Source: Emiliania huxleyi CCMP1516 (Eukaryota > Haptophyta > Isochrysidales > Noelaerhabdaceae). From it: a stretch of DNA of 27,975 nucleotides. Positions 9,181 through 18,900 of the stretch are shown piece after piece. Position 1 is the first letter of the stretch; every line of letters starts with the position of its first letter. The notes beneath the pieces are model-generated. The model saw nothing but the letters and a program-made list of their open reading frames with translations. It did not search any database and was not told the DNA's origin. A program made the translations under genes and the position numbers. The stretch spans positions 441,931-469,905 of the forward strand of contig NW_005200417.1 of NCBI RefSeq assembly GCF_000372725.1, read 5' to 3'.

Positions 9181-9593
9181 CGGCGGCGGCGGCGGAGGCG
9201 GCGCGGCGGCGCGGCCCCGCACGCGCGCAAGCCACTGCACCGTCCATTCCCCTCCCGCCGGTGTCTCGCGCGCAGGCGGAGCGGGACGCGAAGGTTGCAG
9301 AGATGCTGCGGCTGAACGAGGCGCGAGCTCCCCCTCGCGGCATACACTGGGCCCGCCCCGGCAACCCCCACCACCCCACGCCACGTCCTCACTGGTGCGC
9401 TCAAGCCCGCTCCCTCCCCACGACCACAGGAGCTCGGCTACGCGGGCGTGTAGAGGCGCTTTCTCGTCCCCGTTCTCTTTATGCATAGATTATTGTAAAA
9501 AGAAAGAAAGAAAACAGACAAACCAAACGAGGGATAGGGGAGGAGGACAGGGTAAATAAATAGATAAAAAACGGGTCAAAACTCTGAGACGAG
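9181..9593. other. Downstream region of the CIA30-like gene with repeat fragments
   Basis: After a GGC-rich 3' region, 9497-9552 carries a fragment of a dispersed repeat: aaagaaagaaag followed by ccaaacgagggatagggg and aggaggacagggt. It resembles 3087-3115, and 2740-2775 in reverse. Then comes taaataaatagataaaaa. The 12-mer ctgagacgagat is present twice in tandem at 9584-9607, right at the LINE-like insertion point. Confidence 0.55.
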
Positions 9594-11274
9594 ATCTGAG
9601 ACGAGATGAGGACCTATTTTACGCCACACGCGGCCACACGAACGAGTGGGTGCGAGGACGGCTCGGCGAGGGGCTCACGGCGGGGTCGCACACGGCAGGG
9701 GTGACGGGGCCGCTGTGGAGCGATGTGGTCAGGGGAACGACGAGACACAAATGGGACAAGCGCCAGCGGATCGAGGATCAGCACGGCGAGCGCGAGATTG
9801 AATTCGCCGATGTGGATGATCATAACGTGGTGACAAAGACCGTCATGGGAGCGCGGGTGCGGCAGCAGGCGGGGGTGCCACACGGAGCGCACCACGAGAG
9901 GACTATGCGGGGAGAGGCGGGGAGAGAGAGACCCCGGGCGCCGCCACAAGGAGCGAACTCAGGGGCTGCCTCGTCTGTAAGGCCGCGAGGGACGCGGCGA
10001 GGAGGGCAGCACTAAAGCGAGACCCGCTGTGTCCGATCGTGCGGAAAGCCGCGCAGCAATGGACCGAGGAAGATGAGAACCCGCCTAGAGCAACGATGGC
10101 GCACTTGCTTAGCGGCGCCTGCCTGGGGAATAGGGAGCAGGCCAGATGGTTCCTCAGAGTAGCGCGAGCGCAGACGGGGACGACGATCAGCAAAGTAGCA
10201 CAGGCGGCACCCGACTCCAAGGATACGCTGAAGACGCTGAGGATGGCGCATGTCGCTGCGCTGAAGGGCTCACGCTATAGGGTGCTGGATGAAGGACGGG
10301 TACGATGCACTAGCCCCAGCCGTCGGGGGGGTGTTGCCGGCGCTGGTAGATGATCTCTCGGAGAAGAGTCGGAGGGACCTTGGCGCCCGGGTCACGAGGA
10401 ACTTGCAAATCGTGGCCGAGGCGGCGACGGGAGCGGTGCAGAGGTGGATCCAGCTCAATGGTGAGGCTACGGCGCGCATAATGAAGAGAGAGGAACACAT
10501 CGAGTGGCTGAGGAAGCTCTTCACTGGGTGGAAGGAGGCCCGGCCGGCCTTGAGGGAGTCGCGGAGGAGGAGGGATAACGGAGGTAACGTGCAGACAGGC
10601 CAGCAGCCAGTGGGACGAACGAGGGCCGCGACGGCGGCTCAAGCGGGAGGGAGCGGAGACGGTGGGCAGCGAGCGAAGTGGGTGAGACTGACGATGCTCC
10701 TTCGACCTAGGGAGCGGTTCAGCTGCTGGGCGGGCTTCAGGATGGTGCTCACGCGAAAGGGAATCGACGCGATGTACAAAGCATACAAGAAGGGGAGAAA
10801 GAAGAGGAGGGACGCCAGTGATGACGAAACAGAAACTAGCGCAGAAGAGAGCAGGGCAGACCCGGGGACGGCGGAGCCGGACCAGACGGCATCGGCCGCC
10901 GAGGGAACGTTGGGAAGAGGCACGAGGAGGGCGGCGACCTCGACCGACTATGGAGGACCCGTCGCCAGACGACGCAGGGCAGAAGACGGTGAGGCGGAGC
11001 AGACGCGCAGGGCGAGACGAGGGAGGGAGGAGGACTTTGCGGAGATCAGCAGGAGGATGTACGAAGAGATTAGGAGCAGCAGGGACCCGAGGGACCATGT
11101 GTGGACCAAGACGGCTAGTGCTAGTCCCCCATCGGGAGGACGACCCCGGCTAGTCGCCGACCACACCCACAAAGAACCCTGCACAAAGATCGCAAGGGCG
11201 GGGACCTGTTCCTTTTTACCCATCTCACAGTAGAGGTGTCCGTTTTTATTTATTTATTTATCTGAGACGAGATG
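9594..11274 (+). mobile_element. 5'-truncated LINE-like retrotransposon with 15-bp target-site duplication
   Basis: The 15-mer atctgagacgagatg occurs at 9594-9608 and 11260-11274. The 1.65 kb between ends in tgtccgtttttatttattta, a (TTTA)n tail. Coding text begins immediately after the left duplication (DLFYATRGHTNEWVRG...), so the element is 5'-truncated, as expected for target-primed reverse transcription. The same 3' end (gtagaggtgtccgttttta) recurs at 20750 with its own duplication, which shows a dispersed family. Exact duplications argue that the insertion is fairly young, although its ORF has frame changes. Confidence 0.75.
9611..11233 (+). pseudogene. Frameshifted C-terminal ORF of the LINE-like element
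   Basis: Three overlapping forward frames look like one protein: frame 2 (9611 to about 9900, with LWSDVVRGTTRHKWDKRQRI), frame 1 (about 9900-10290, with CLVCKAARD, DPLCPIV, then TMAHLLSGACLGNREQARWF), and frame 2 again (10289-11233, DGYDALAPAVGGVLPALVDD, then basic Arg/Lys-rich text). The Cys and His placement in the middle is compatible with the zinc-binding tail often found after the reverse-transcriptase domain of non-LTR elements, but I see no polymerase or endonuclease motif, as expected for a 5' truncation. The assignment rests mainly on the structure of the insertion. Confidence 0.45.
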
Positions 11275-11551
11275 GGATTTAGGGACATGTGTCCCCGCCC
11301 TGCACGATCTTGGTGTGAGGGATCTTCAATCCGTCCCCTCCACCCCTCCCCACCTGCACGAGCAGGATTTTGGAAGGACGATCAGGGGCACAGGTGGGCT
11401 CTCCTGCTCCTGACAAGGGACACGACAGGCTCGCAGCGCGGTGCACGGTGGAATCCCAACTCCACTGGCGGTCTCATCTCAGTCTAGCGACCTTCCTCCG
11501 GCTTCTCACCGGCAGTCTCTCACTACCACGGGCACACTGACACAGGGGTGG

Positions 11552-11786
<235 letters not shown>

Positions 11787-11998
11787 CCGCCCTGAACGCC
11801 CCCACGAGATTATTGGCATAAAAGAAAAGAAAGAACCGACAACCCTAGGGAGGGATGGGAGATTCTTGCAATATTGCCTGGCCTTGTTTTTGAAAATTCT
11901 TTTTCTCGTTCGGCCGCTGCTGGCCATTTGCCACGCGCGTGCTTGCGCGCAAAACATACCGCTCTCCCCCCCCCACCGCCACGCAGGAGTACACCTGG

Positions 11999-12307
11999 AT
12001 GGATGACGAGAAAAGTCGCCCACGCGCGGCGCTGCTGCTCATCGGCGCCTTGGGTGCAGCGGCCGGCGTCTACCTCCTGAGCGGTGGCAGCGGCTCGTTG
12101 GCGCACTCGGGAACGCTGGCTGCCTCCGTTGAGCCCCGGCAGCAGGTCGTGAGACACGTTCCAGAGGCAGTCGCGGCGGGATCGTCGACGATGCGCCAGC
12201 ACAACCGGCGCAAACACAGTGCCAAGGCGTTTGATAAGCTCAGAAGCAGGGAAGTGCTCGAGGCGGCGGCGGATCCAAACTCAATGTTTGACATGAGCAC
12301 CCCGTGA
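11999..12307 (+). CDS. Small single-pass membrane protein, unrecognised
   Basis: From the ATG at 11999, 102 residues run to the stop at 12305-12307. After a short charged start (MDDEKSRPR) comes one hydrophobic segment (AALLLIGALGAAAGVYLL), then a Gly/Ser turn and a basic, hydrophilic C-terminal half ending FDMSTP. This is the layout of a type II or signal-anchored protein. A C-rich tract ending in cag lies 14 bp upstream, and the frame is open through GAGTACACCTGG before the ATG, so an additional 5' exon is possible. No family is recognised. Confidence 0.5.
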   Translation: MDDEKSRPRAALLLIGALGAAAGVYLLSGGSGSLAHSGTLAASVEPRQQVVRHVPEAVAAGSSTMRQHNRRKHSAKAFDKLRSREVLEAAADPNSMFDMSTP

Positions 12308-12358
12308 GAAGAGAGATGCCTGCTGTACGTGCGGTGCAGCGCCTCACACCCTGCACCC

Positions 12359-12401
12359 GAGACACTCTCAACCGTGTCTCAGATCTGTGCGTGAGATCTG
12401 A
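12359..12401. other. Two adjacent short hairpins
   Basis: gagacac/gtgtctc (12359-12365 and 12374-12380) and tcagatct/agatctga (12379-12386 and 12394-12401) lie just downstream of the small membrane-protein gene. They may structure its 3' UTR. Confidence 0.5.
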
Positions 12402-12460
12402 AATTAAGTCTGCGGTACGTGCTGCGCCTGGACAAGCGACCTAGATAGAGCCGAGCGTGA

Positions 12461-12507
12461 GGAGGAGCCTGACTGTTCTTCACCTTCCTACCTACCTACC
12501 TACCTAG
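12461..12507 (-). repeat. GGTA-tract repeat, copy 2 (inverted relative to 7801-7848)
   Basis: Read on the reverse strand it gives four ggta units, then ggaaggtgaagaacag and caggctc, matching 7801-7848 over about 40 bp. Confidence 0.75.
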
Positions 12508-12550
12508 GAGGAATGCTGTGCGATCTCGGGCCCGGGGTCGTGCTTTTGTG

Positions 12551-12579
12551 TGAGCTGTGACGTGTGAGGTCACAGCTCA
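12551..12579. other. Perfect 11-bp hairpin
   Basis: tgagctgtgac (12551-12561) and gtcacagctca (12569-12579) are perfect inverted copies around a 7-nt loop. With the two hairpins at 12359-12401 this makes a structured intergenic stretch with no coding frame. Confidence 0.65.
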
Positions 12580-13494
12580 TCACACATCACAGCGCGGCGG
12601 TGCGCACACAACCTCACAAGCTCAGGCCCCGAGCGTTTTTGACCTCTCTCGGTGAGTGGGCGCCCGCCCGTCGCCTCTGAGGCGCGCTGCGCGCCGCCTA
12701 GAGGACGACGACAGCCTGGAGGATGTCACATGTTGCGCGCGATGTGTGGCGAGCGTCATCCATTTCGTCAAGCCACCTTCATCGTGACCGTCGCCACCCT
12801 CGCCGCTGTCTCGCCTACGTCGCCGCCGTCGCCATCATGGGCCTCGCTGCCGAGACGGTCTCTGGGGGGGCGCGGGGGCCCTAGAGGGTACCCATGCGGG
12901 GGAGAGATGGGGTCCCATGGCCCGCCGCAGGCGCCGATTTTTTCGAGATTTTTTGCCCGATTTTTTTACTTGTTTTATGGGAACTCGGCGTATTGCGGCC
13001 ATGCTATCACGCCTTGCGACAGCCTGTCGGCGCTGCTGGCCGTGTCCTGCTGCACAACTGACCGCCTGCATAGCTCGCGGCCTTAGTATCAAGCATTCAG
13101 TGACGACCTGATCGTACGGCCAGTAGGAAGGTGCCCTTCCAGCTGCGTGCACGCTTCTAAGCATCCAAGCTACCATGCCGCATGCGGAATCGGCCCATCC
13201 AGTGCTCAAGTGCTCAAGCTCGAGTGGGACTCGAGCCTAAGTGAAAGGCAGGCAAGGATCGAAAGAAAGAAGAGAAAGGAGGGACGGGAGGACGGCACGC
13301 CGACATTGGATAAAGAAAGAAAGAAACGAGGCGCCCAAGGGTCCAAGGGAGGGATGGGAGGACGGCACGCCGCCACCACACAGGGATTTTAAGGAGAGGG
13401 GTGTATGCGCTAGCATTGATCAAGTACTTGGGAATTTCTTTTGGATCCACCCGAGTGCAGTCAGCAGCGCCGACACATCAGCCGCCAAGTTCAC
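12580..13494. other. About 0.9 kb without a supported gene
   Basis: A forward frame (12724-13086) and a reverse frame (12835-13209) are open, but neither shows domain-like text. T-rich runs lie at 12947-12977. From 13258 to 13380 there are two tandem copies of the aaagaaag...gggaggacggcacgccg dispersed repeat. The last 100 bp would be the leader, or a splice-acceptor region, of the oxygenase-like gene. Confidence 0.5.
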
Positions 13495-14445
13495 ATGCAG
13501 CGCGAAGTCGCAGTCTACCGCGATGTCCTGCACCCCTCGCTGCTGGCTGCGGTTGTCCAGGCCGTCAACGTGTATCTCGACAGTGAGCAGCCGCCACTGC
13601 CAGACTCAATGCATAGAACGCTCTGCGCCACTCACTGGGCGCCGCTCACGGACGAGGAGCCAGCGGCCCATCCGATCGAGCAGCTAGTCGCCGCTCTCTA
13701 CCGGCTCATTCGACGCGGGGCATCCCCACTACATGCGGACGAGGCCGCCGGGCTCGCCGGCGGGGAGTGGTGGGTGCAGGAGCAGGCTCTGGACGACTGT
13801 CCAAAGGAGTTCCACACCGACCAGGACCTCTGCCTTCTCCCGGGCCGAGACGGCGTCCAGAGCAGCGTAGCGCACCCGGCGCTATCCTCCGTCTTTTACT
13901 TGGACGGTATCGGCGGCGCGACCGCCGTCTTTGCGCAGCGGCGGTGCGTTGTTGCCCGCGGCGTCTCCACGCTAGAGCCTCCTCTCCCTCCGCACGCAGC
14001 GCTCGCCTTCCCGACGCCGAACCAGCTCCTCCTCTTCCGCGGAGATCTCCTGCACGGCGTGCTGCAGCCGCTCGGCACTGCGCGCGGCCCGCGGCCGACA
14101 GACGAGGCCCCGAGGAGGACGGTCCTCGTCAACTTTTGGAACGACCGCCCCTCCGCGGCGCACGCGCCAGCGCCTCCGCTGCCGCCGCCCCACGCTGCCG
14201 ACGAGCGGCGGCCGGCCTCGCCCTCTTGCGCCGACTTCGTGCAACTGCCCGCCTCGAGCAGCTTCGAGGCGGAGCGCTGGCGAGAGCAGAGGCTGCCGGA
14301 GACGGCGGTGGGCTCTCTGCCGAAGGGGGAGGGGCCGCCCCCCCCCGTCCTCCTCTCCTTCTCGAGCCGCCCGCCCGCCGACTGCGAACGCTGTGGGGCA
14401 GGCGTGTGCTGGTACGACCGGCACGACGAGACGCGGGGAGGTTGA
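13495..14445 (+). CDS. 2-oxoglutarate/Fe(II) oxygenase-like protein
   Basis: From the ATG at 13495 the frame runs 316 residues. The central part carries the signature of a double-stranded beta-helix oxygenase: HTD with H107 and D109 as candidate iron ligands, a following strand HPALSSVFYLDGIGG, the distal histidine in LLLFRGDLLHGV (H187), and an Arg about 20 residues later (RRTVLVNFW, R207/R208) as the 2-oxoglutarate carboxylate binder. This is the layout of prolyl-4-hydroxylase-like and related hydroxylases; the substrate cannot be told. The C-terminus after 220 is Pro/Ala-rich and ends in a CxxC-x3-C cluster (CERCGAGVC). The frame is open upstream of the ATG, so an earlier exon is possible. 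It converges with the F-box gene. Confidence 0.72.
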   Translation: MQREVAVYRDVLHPSLLAAVVQAVNVYLDSEQPPLPDSMHRTLCATHWAPLTDEEPAAHPIEQLVAALYRLIRRGASPLHADEAAGLAGGEWWVQEQALDDCPKEFHTDQDLCLLPGRDGVQSSVAHPALSSVFYLDGIGGATAVFAQRRCVVARGVSTLEPPLPPHAALAFPTPNQLLLFRGDLLHGVLQPLGTARGPRPTDEAPRRTVLVNFWNDRPSAAHAPAPPLPPPHAADERRPASPSCADFVQLPASSSFEAERWREQRLPETAVGSLPKGEGPPPPVLLSFSSRPPADCERCGAGVCWYDRHDETRGG

Positions 14446-14883
14446 GAGAGAAGACGCGTGTGTGTATAATCACAATATCGGACAGAGCACAATATATAAC
14501 TAAAAATAGTAAATCTATTACTGATGCATGTGCATGTACTACATGTGCATGCACATGAATGGAGATTGTGGAGTGTGAGAGACGACCGCGCGGACCGCGG
14601 CTCCGCGCTCCGCGGGTGTCCGCGTGTCGAAAACGGAGACGTGTGCTATCTATATTGCGAAAACGAAACGCTTTGGAGTTTGGTATATTGTGGCGCGACG
14701 CGCCGAGTCCACACTCATTGGTGACATGGCTAACACAGTGAGAGACACTCGAGCGGAACACCCAGAGCTCAGACCAGATTTACTAAAACGTAAGAACAAT
14801 CGAAGCAACAAGCACTCACGGAAGGGGGGGAGAAAATCGTAAAAACCGACGCGGCCGGGGCTCGCCGGCCTGTCCGCCCGCGT
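14446..14883. other. Convergent intergenic region
   Basis: This is the 3' region between two convergent genes. It is AT-richer than its surroundings at 14460-14520 and contains alternating catgtgcatg motifs (14523-14558) that nearly form a palindrome. No gene is seen. Confidence 0.55.
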
Positions 14884-15636
14884 CTATCCCGCCGGTGTGG
14901 GGACCGTGAGGAACCCTCGCTCGTCGTAGTCGCCCAGCTCAAAGTCCGGCCCGCACGAGACCAAAGTCACGTTGTCGTTGTACACCAGCCAGCAGCGGCT
15001 GTCTGCAAGCCGCTCCACCCAGTGCGGCGGGAAGTGCGAGATCTGCAGGAACTGCCGCTGCGTCCCGTCGCCGCCCCCGCCCGCCGCCGCCGCCTCGCCG
15101 GCGCCAGTGAGGAGCTGAGTCACAAGGCTGTGGAACGCGTAGAGCGCCCCGCCATTGCCGTCTCCAGCAGCCTCCGGCGCCGCCGCCCCAATGCCGCCGG
15201 GCGTCACGAGCTGGTAGTCGAGCGGCGCAAACTCCGGGATGAAGAGCTGCGTCTCCGAAAACGACGCCTTCATGAGCGACTTCTTGCCCTGCCCGCCCGC
15301 CGAAGGCGTAAAGTTGAAGTGCCAGTTCAAGCTGCAGACGTCCTCGTGCGTCATGGTCGTGCGTGCCGCATCCGTCTCGGTGTGCTGGTACCGCGCGCAC
15401 CACGTCGTGGCCGGAAGCCTCTCCTCCAGCCACGCCTCGCGAGCCGGAGAGAGTTTGTAGTGCGGCCAGCCCGCCCAACGCATCTCACAGAGCGCGCGCC
15501 ACAGGGCGTCGGTCGGTAGCCCATGCGCACGGCGGCACGCGCTGCCGAAGCGGAGGAGGTCAGCCGCTGGCAGGAAAGCTGCGATGGACACCCACAGCTC
15601 GTCGGCGAGGCTGTCGATCGTGCTAGCCTCCTCCAT
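14884..15636 (-). CDS. F-box protein
   Basis: From the ATG at 15636 (MEEASTIDSL) the frame encodes 250 residues; an in-frame ATG at 15750 would add 38 Arg-rich residues and is less likely. Residues about 8-50 fit an F-box: DSLADELWVSIAAFLPAADL, then LLRFGSACRRAH and LWRALCEMRW. F-box proteins join the SCF ubiquitin ligase through SKP1 and recruit targets with the rest of the chain. The C-terminal part (SLNWHFNF, then SETQLFIPEF, ISHFPPHWVERL, and GPDFELGDYDERGF) has a regular mix of aromatic and acidic residues but no repeat or domain I can name. A Gly/Ala-rich loop interrupts it near residues 175-200. Confidence 0.78.
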   Translation of the reverse strand: MEEASTIDSLADELWVSIAAFLPAADLLRFGSACRRAHGLPTDALWRALCEMRWAGWPHYKLSPAREAWLEERLPATTWCARYQHTETDAARTTMTHEDVCSLNWHFNFTPSAGGQGKKSLMKASFSETQLFIPEFAPLDYQLVTPGGIGAAAPEAAGDGNGGALYAFHSLVTQLLTGAGEAAAAGGGGDGTQRQFLQISHFPPHWVERLADSRCWLVYNDNVTLVSCGPDFELGDYDERGFLTVPTPAG

Positions 15637-15750
15637 TCCAAAGCGTTGTAGTTGTTGTCGCCTGCGCCGCTCTGCTGCGGTGCTGCGCCGCTCTGGCTCC
15701 AGCAATAGATTTCTTTTTGCCGTGCAGTGAGGGTCAGCCCGCAGACGCAT

Positions 15751-15999
15751 TTTGTATACCGAGGCGGTGCCCGTGGTTTAAGGCCATAGGGTTTGGGGGT
15801 GGCCCGCCGGGTGTGGTGCTGCTCCGGCAGGGCTGCATACAACGGCGGGCCAGCCAGACGCGTGAGTCTGCGCTCGGCCGGCGCGGCAGCGCGCACCCAA
15901 TGGCAACGCGGCCGTTTCATCTTTCGGCGCTCGGGCCGTGGCCCCTGGCCGAGGCCTATGCGGAAGCGGCCCGCCGCCCTGGCTCCTCGCGGGGCCTCG
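15751..15999. other. Intergenic region between F-box gene and aspartyl-tRNA synthetase
   Basis: 249 bp lie between the end of the synthetase and the upstream side of the F-box gene (same strand). It would carry the F-box promoter; no obvious TATA element is seen. Confidence 0.5.
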
Positions 16000-18900
16000 T
16001 CACGGGTTGAGCCGCTTCGGGTCGCGCGGGAACATCGACGACTTTCGGATGTTTGGCAAGCCGAGGAAGAGCATGACGACGCGCTCGAGGCCGATCCCGC
16101 CGCCCGCGTGCGGCATCGCGCCGTACTTGAACGAGTCGACGTACGAGTAGATGGGCGAGAGGTCGACGCCCTTCTCCTTGGCGCAGTCGAGCAGCATCTG
16201 GGGGTCGTGCACCCGCTGCGCGCCCGAGGTGACCTCCTCGCCGCGGATGAAGATGTCGTACGAGTTTGACCTGGCGGCGAGTCCACGGCGCGGTGAGGGG
16301 CGGGGGCCAGGCGCGCGCGACCGGGGCCGGGAGAGGGGCGCGCACCAGCGCGGGTCGGTCGGGTCTGGCATCGTGTAGAAGGGGCGGACCGCGGCCGGGA
16401 ACTTGTCGATGATGTAGTAGTCCTGCCCGTGCAGCTCGGCGACGATCTCGCCGAGCAGCTTCTCGTCCTCGGTGCCCATGTCCTCGGTGTCGGCGTGCTC
16501 GGCGAGCGACTCCGGGCCGCGCGCGTCAAGCCGCTCGCGGATGCGCGCCCGCGCCCGCTCGTCCGTCTCGCTGTCGAGCTTCTCGGCGAGCTTGGCGGGG
16601 CCCTGGGCCAAGGGGGGCGGGAGGGAAGGGGGGTGTGGGGGAAAGGGGGCGGCGGTGGAACGGGGCGCGGGTACTTGTGGGCCCCGGATAGGGGAGGTGT
16701 TTGGGGGGGGGGGGGTCCCGGAAGGGTCCACCGCGTTGTGGGGGGGAAGTCCCCCGGGGGTTGTTGGGGGTTGGGGGGGTTTGGGGCAAGGAAGGGGTTT
16801 GTTGAAGGGCTCCAAAAAAGAGGGGCCCCCGGAAAGAAAGGTTTCCGGAAAAAGGGTGGGGGGGCCGGGGGCNNNNNNNNNNNNNNNNNNNNNNNNNNNN
16901 NNNNNNNNNNNNNNNNNNNNNNNNNNNNNNNNNNNNNNNNNNNNNNNNNNNNNNNNNNNNNNNNNNNNNNNNTTGGAAAAAGGCTTAGAGCCGGGTCTTT
17001 GGAGGGAAGTTTTCCTCCGGATTGTGCCCGTTGCCGCCCCATAGAAGGACAGGACCCCGGCGCCGATGGCAGCAAGGAGGAAAAGTCCGGCGAAGAACAC
17101 CCTCGGCAAAGCGGCGGGGGGGCGGGGGGCGCCTTGTCGCGCAGCAGGGCCATCGCCTCGTCGTAGCGCAGGCGGAGGCACGGATAGCGGTAGCGGAGGT
17201 CGCGGAAGGGGTGCTGCGCGCGCACGGCGGCGAGCTCTTCCTGTTGACAGCAGAGGGTGTGAAGAGACGCTGTTCACACCTCCTCGTGAAGCGCGCGGCG
17301 GCGAGCTCTTCCTGGTGGCTCTGGTTCAGCCCGTCGAAGACTGCGCAGAAGGTGCGGTCGAGCATGTCGAGCACCTCGTGGTAGTGCTCGAAGAAGGTCA
17401 TCTCCATGTCGAGGCCGACGAACTCGGTCATGTGCCTGAAACATTCACACAGGTGAAAGAATACTAGACAGCGCTCCTCATTTCTCTAATTCAACTGGTC
17501 CCGTGCCGGTGCGTGAGCGAGTTCTCCGAGCGGAAGACGGGCGCGACCTCGAAGACGCGGTCGAGGTCCGCCATCAGCGCCATCTGCTTGTACAGCTGCG
17601 GCGACTGCGCGAGGTACGCGTCGCGCCTTGATGCACCACCAGCACCGGTCGTCCTCTCTCGTCGCGACTCCTTCGCCGTGCGACGGCGCGCGGGGGCGCC
17701 CACACTCCCGACGCGGACTCTCGTGCCATCTCGTGCCATCTCGTGCCATCTCGTGCCATCTCGTGCCATCTCGTGCCATCTCGTGCCATCTCGTGCCATC
17801 TCGTGCCATCTCGTGCCATCTCGTGCCATCTCGTGCCATCTCGTGCCATCTCGGGCCATCTCGTGCCATCTCGTGCCATCTCGTGCCATCTCGTGCCATC
17901 TCGTGCCATCTCGTGCCATCTCGGGCCATCTCGGGCCATCTCGTGCCATCTCGGGCCATCTCGGGCCAATCTCTCGGAGGGCGCGCCCAAAGTACTCGAC
18001 GCGGAAGACGTCGGCGCCGCCCTCGGAGGCAGTGCCGATCATCTTGGGCGAGTGGATCTCGGTGAAGCCTAACGGCGAGAGGAGCCGAGCTGGCCCGAGA
18101 GGTGCCCCTCGTGTCCTCCTCGGCGGGCGCGCGTCTCGGCGCAGCCCTGCGAGAGGAGGAAGCCGCGAAAGTGCTCGCAGACCGCCGACTGGAGGCGGAA
18201 GATGCCCTGGTTGGCCGCGGTGCGCAGGTCGATGACGCGGTGGTTGAGCCGCACGTCTTGGTTCACGCGGGTGAGAGAGGGGTCTGCAGCGAGCTGCTCG
18301 TCGGAGCGAGCAGCGTCCTCGAGCTGGAGGGGTAGCTCGGGCATCGCGCGCGAGACGCAGTAGAGGCGGCGGACCTGGGAAGGGTCGGGGGAGGGTCGGG
18401 GAAGGGTCGGGGAAGGGTCGGGGAAGGGTCGGGGAAGGGTCGGGGAAGGGTCGGGGAAGGGTCGGGGAAGGGTCGGGGGAGGGTCGGGGAAGGGTCGGGG
18501 AAGGGTCGGGGAAGGGTCGGGGAAGGGTCGGGGGAGGGTCGGGGAAGGGTCGGGGAAGGGTCGGGGAAGGGTCGGGGAAGGGTCGGGGGAGGGTCGGGGG
18601 AGGGTCGGGGAAGGGTCGGGGAAGGGTCGGGGAAGGGTCGGGGAAGGGTCGGGGAAGGGTCGGGGAAGAGTCGGGGAAGGGTCGGGGAAGGGTCGGGGGA
18701 GGGTCGGGGAAGGGTCGGGGAAGGGTCGGGGAAGGGTCGGGGGAGGGTCGGGCCTGCAGCTCGACGGCGGACTGCGAGCACGACGCCACCGCCTCCGCGG
18801 GCAGCGTCACCTCGCCGAAGACGTCGACCACCGACTCGCGCGGCAGCGTCGCCGCGAAGCCGACCAGCTCGCCCTCCTTGGCAAACACGACGGCCTGCGC

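Noticed and set aside
12652..13209. Overlapping forward and reverse frames of about 120-145 codons
   Set aside because: Neither has recognisable domains, and they overlap each other on opposite strands.
16616..17040. Proline-rich frames beside the N gap
   Set aside because: Homopolymer-ridden, low-quality sequence within an intron.
17721..18753. Regular short repeats as a possible CRISPR array
   Set aside because: Units are 10 and 11 bp, head to tail without spacers, and lie in introns of a eukaryotic gene.
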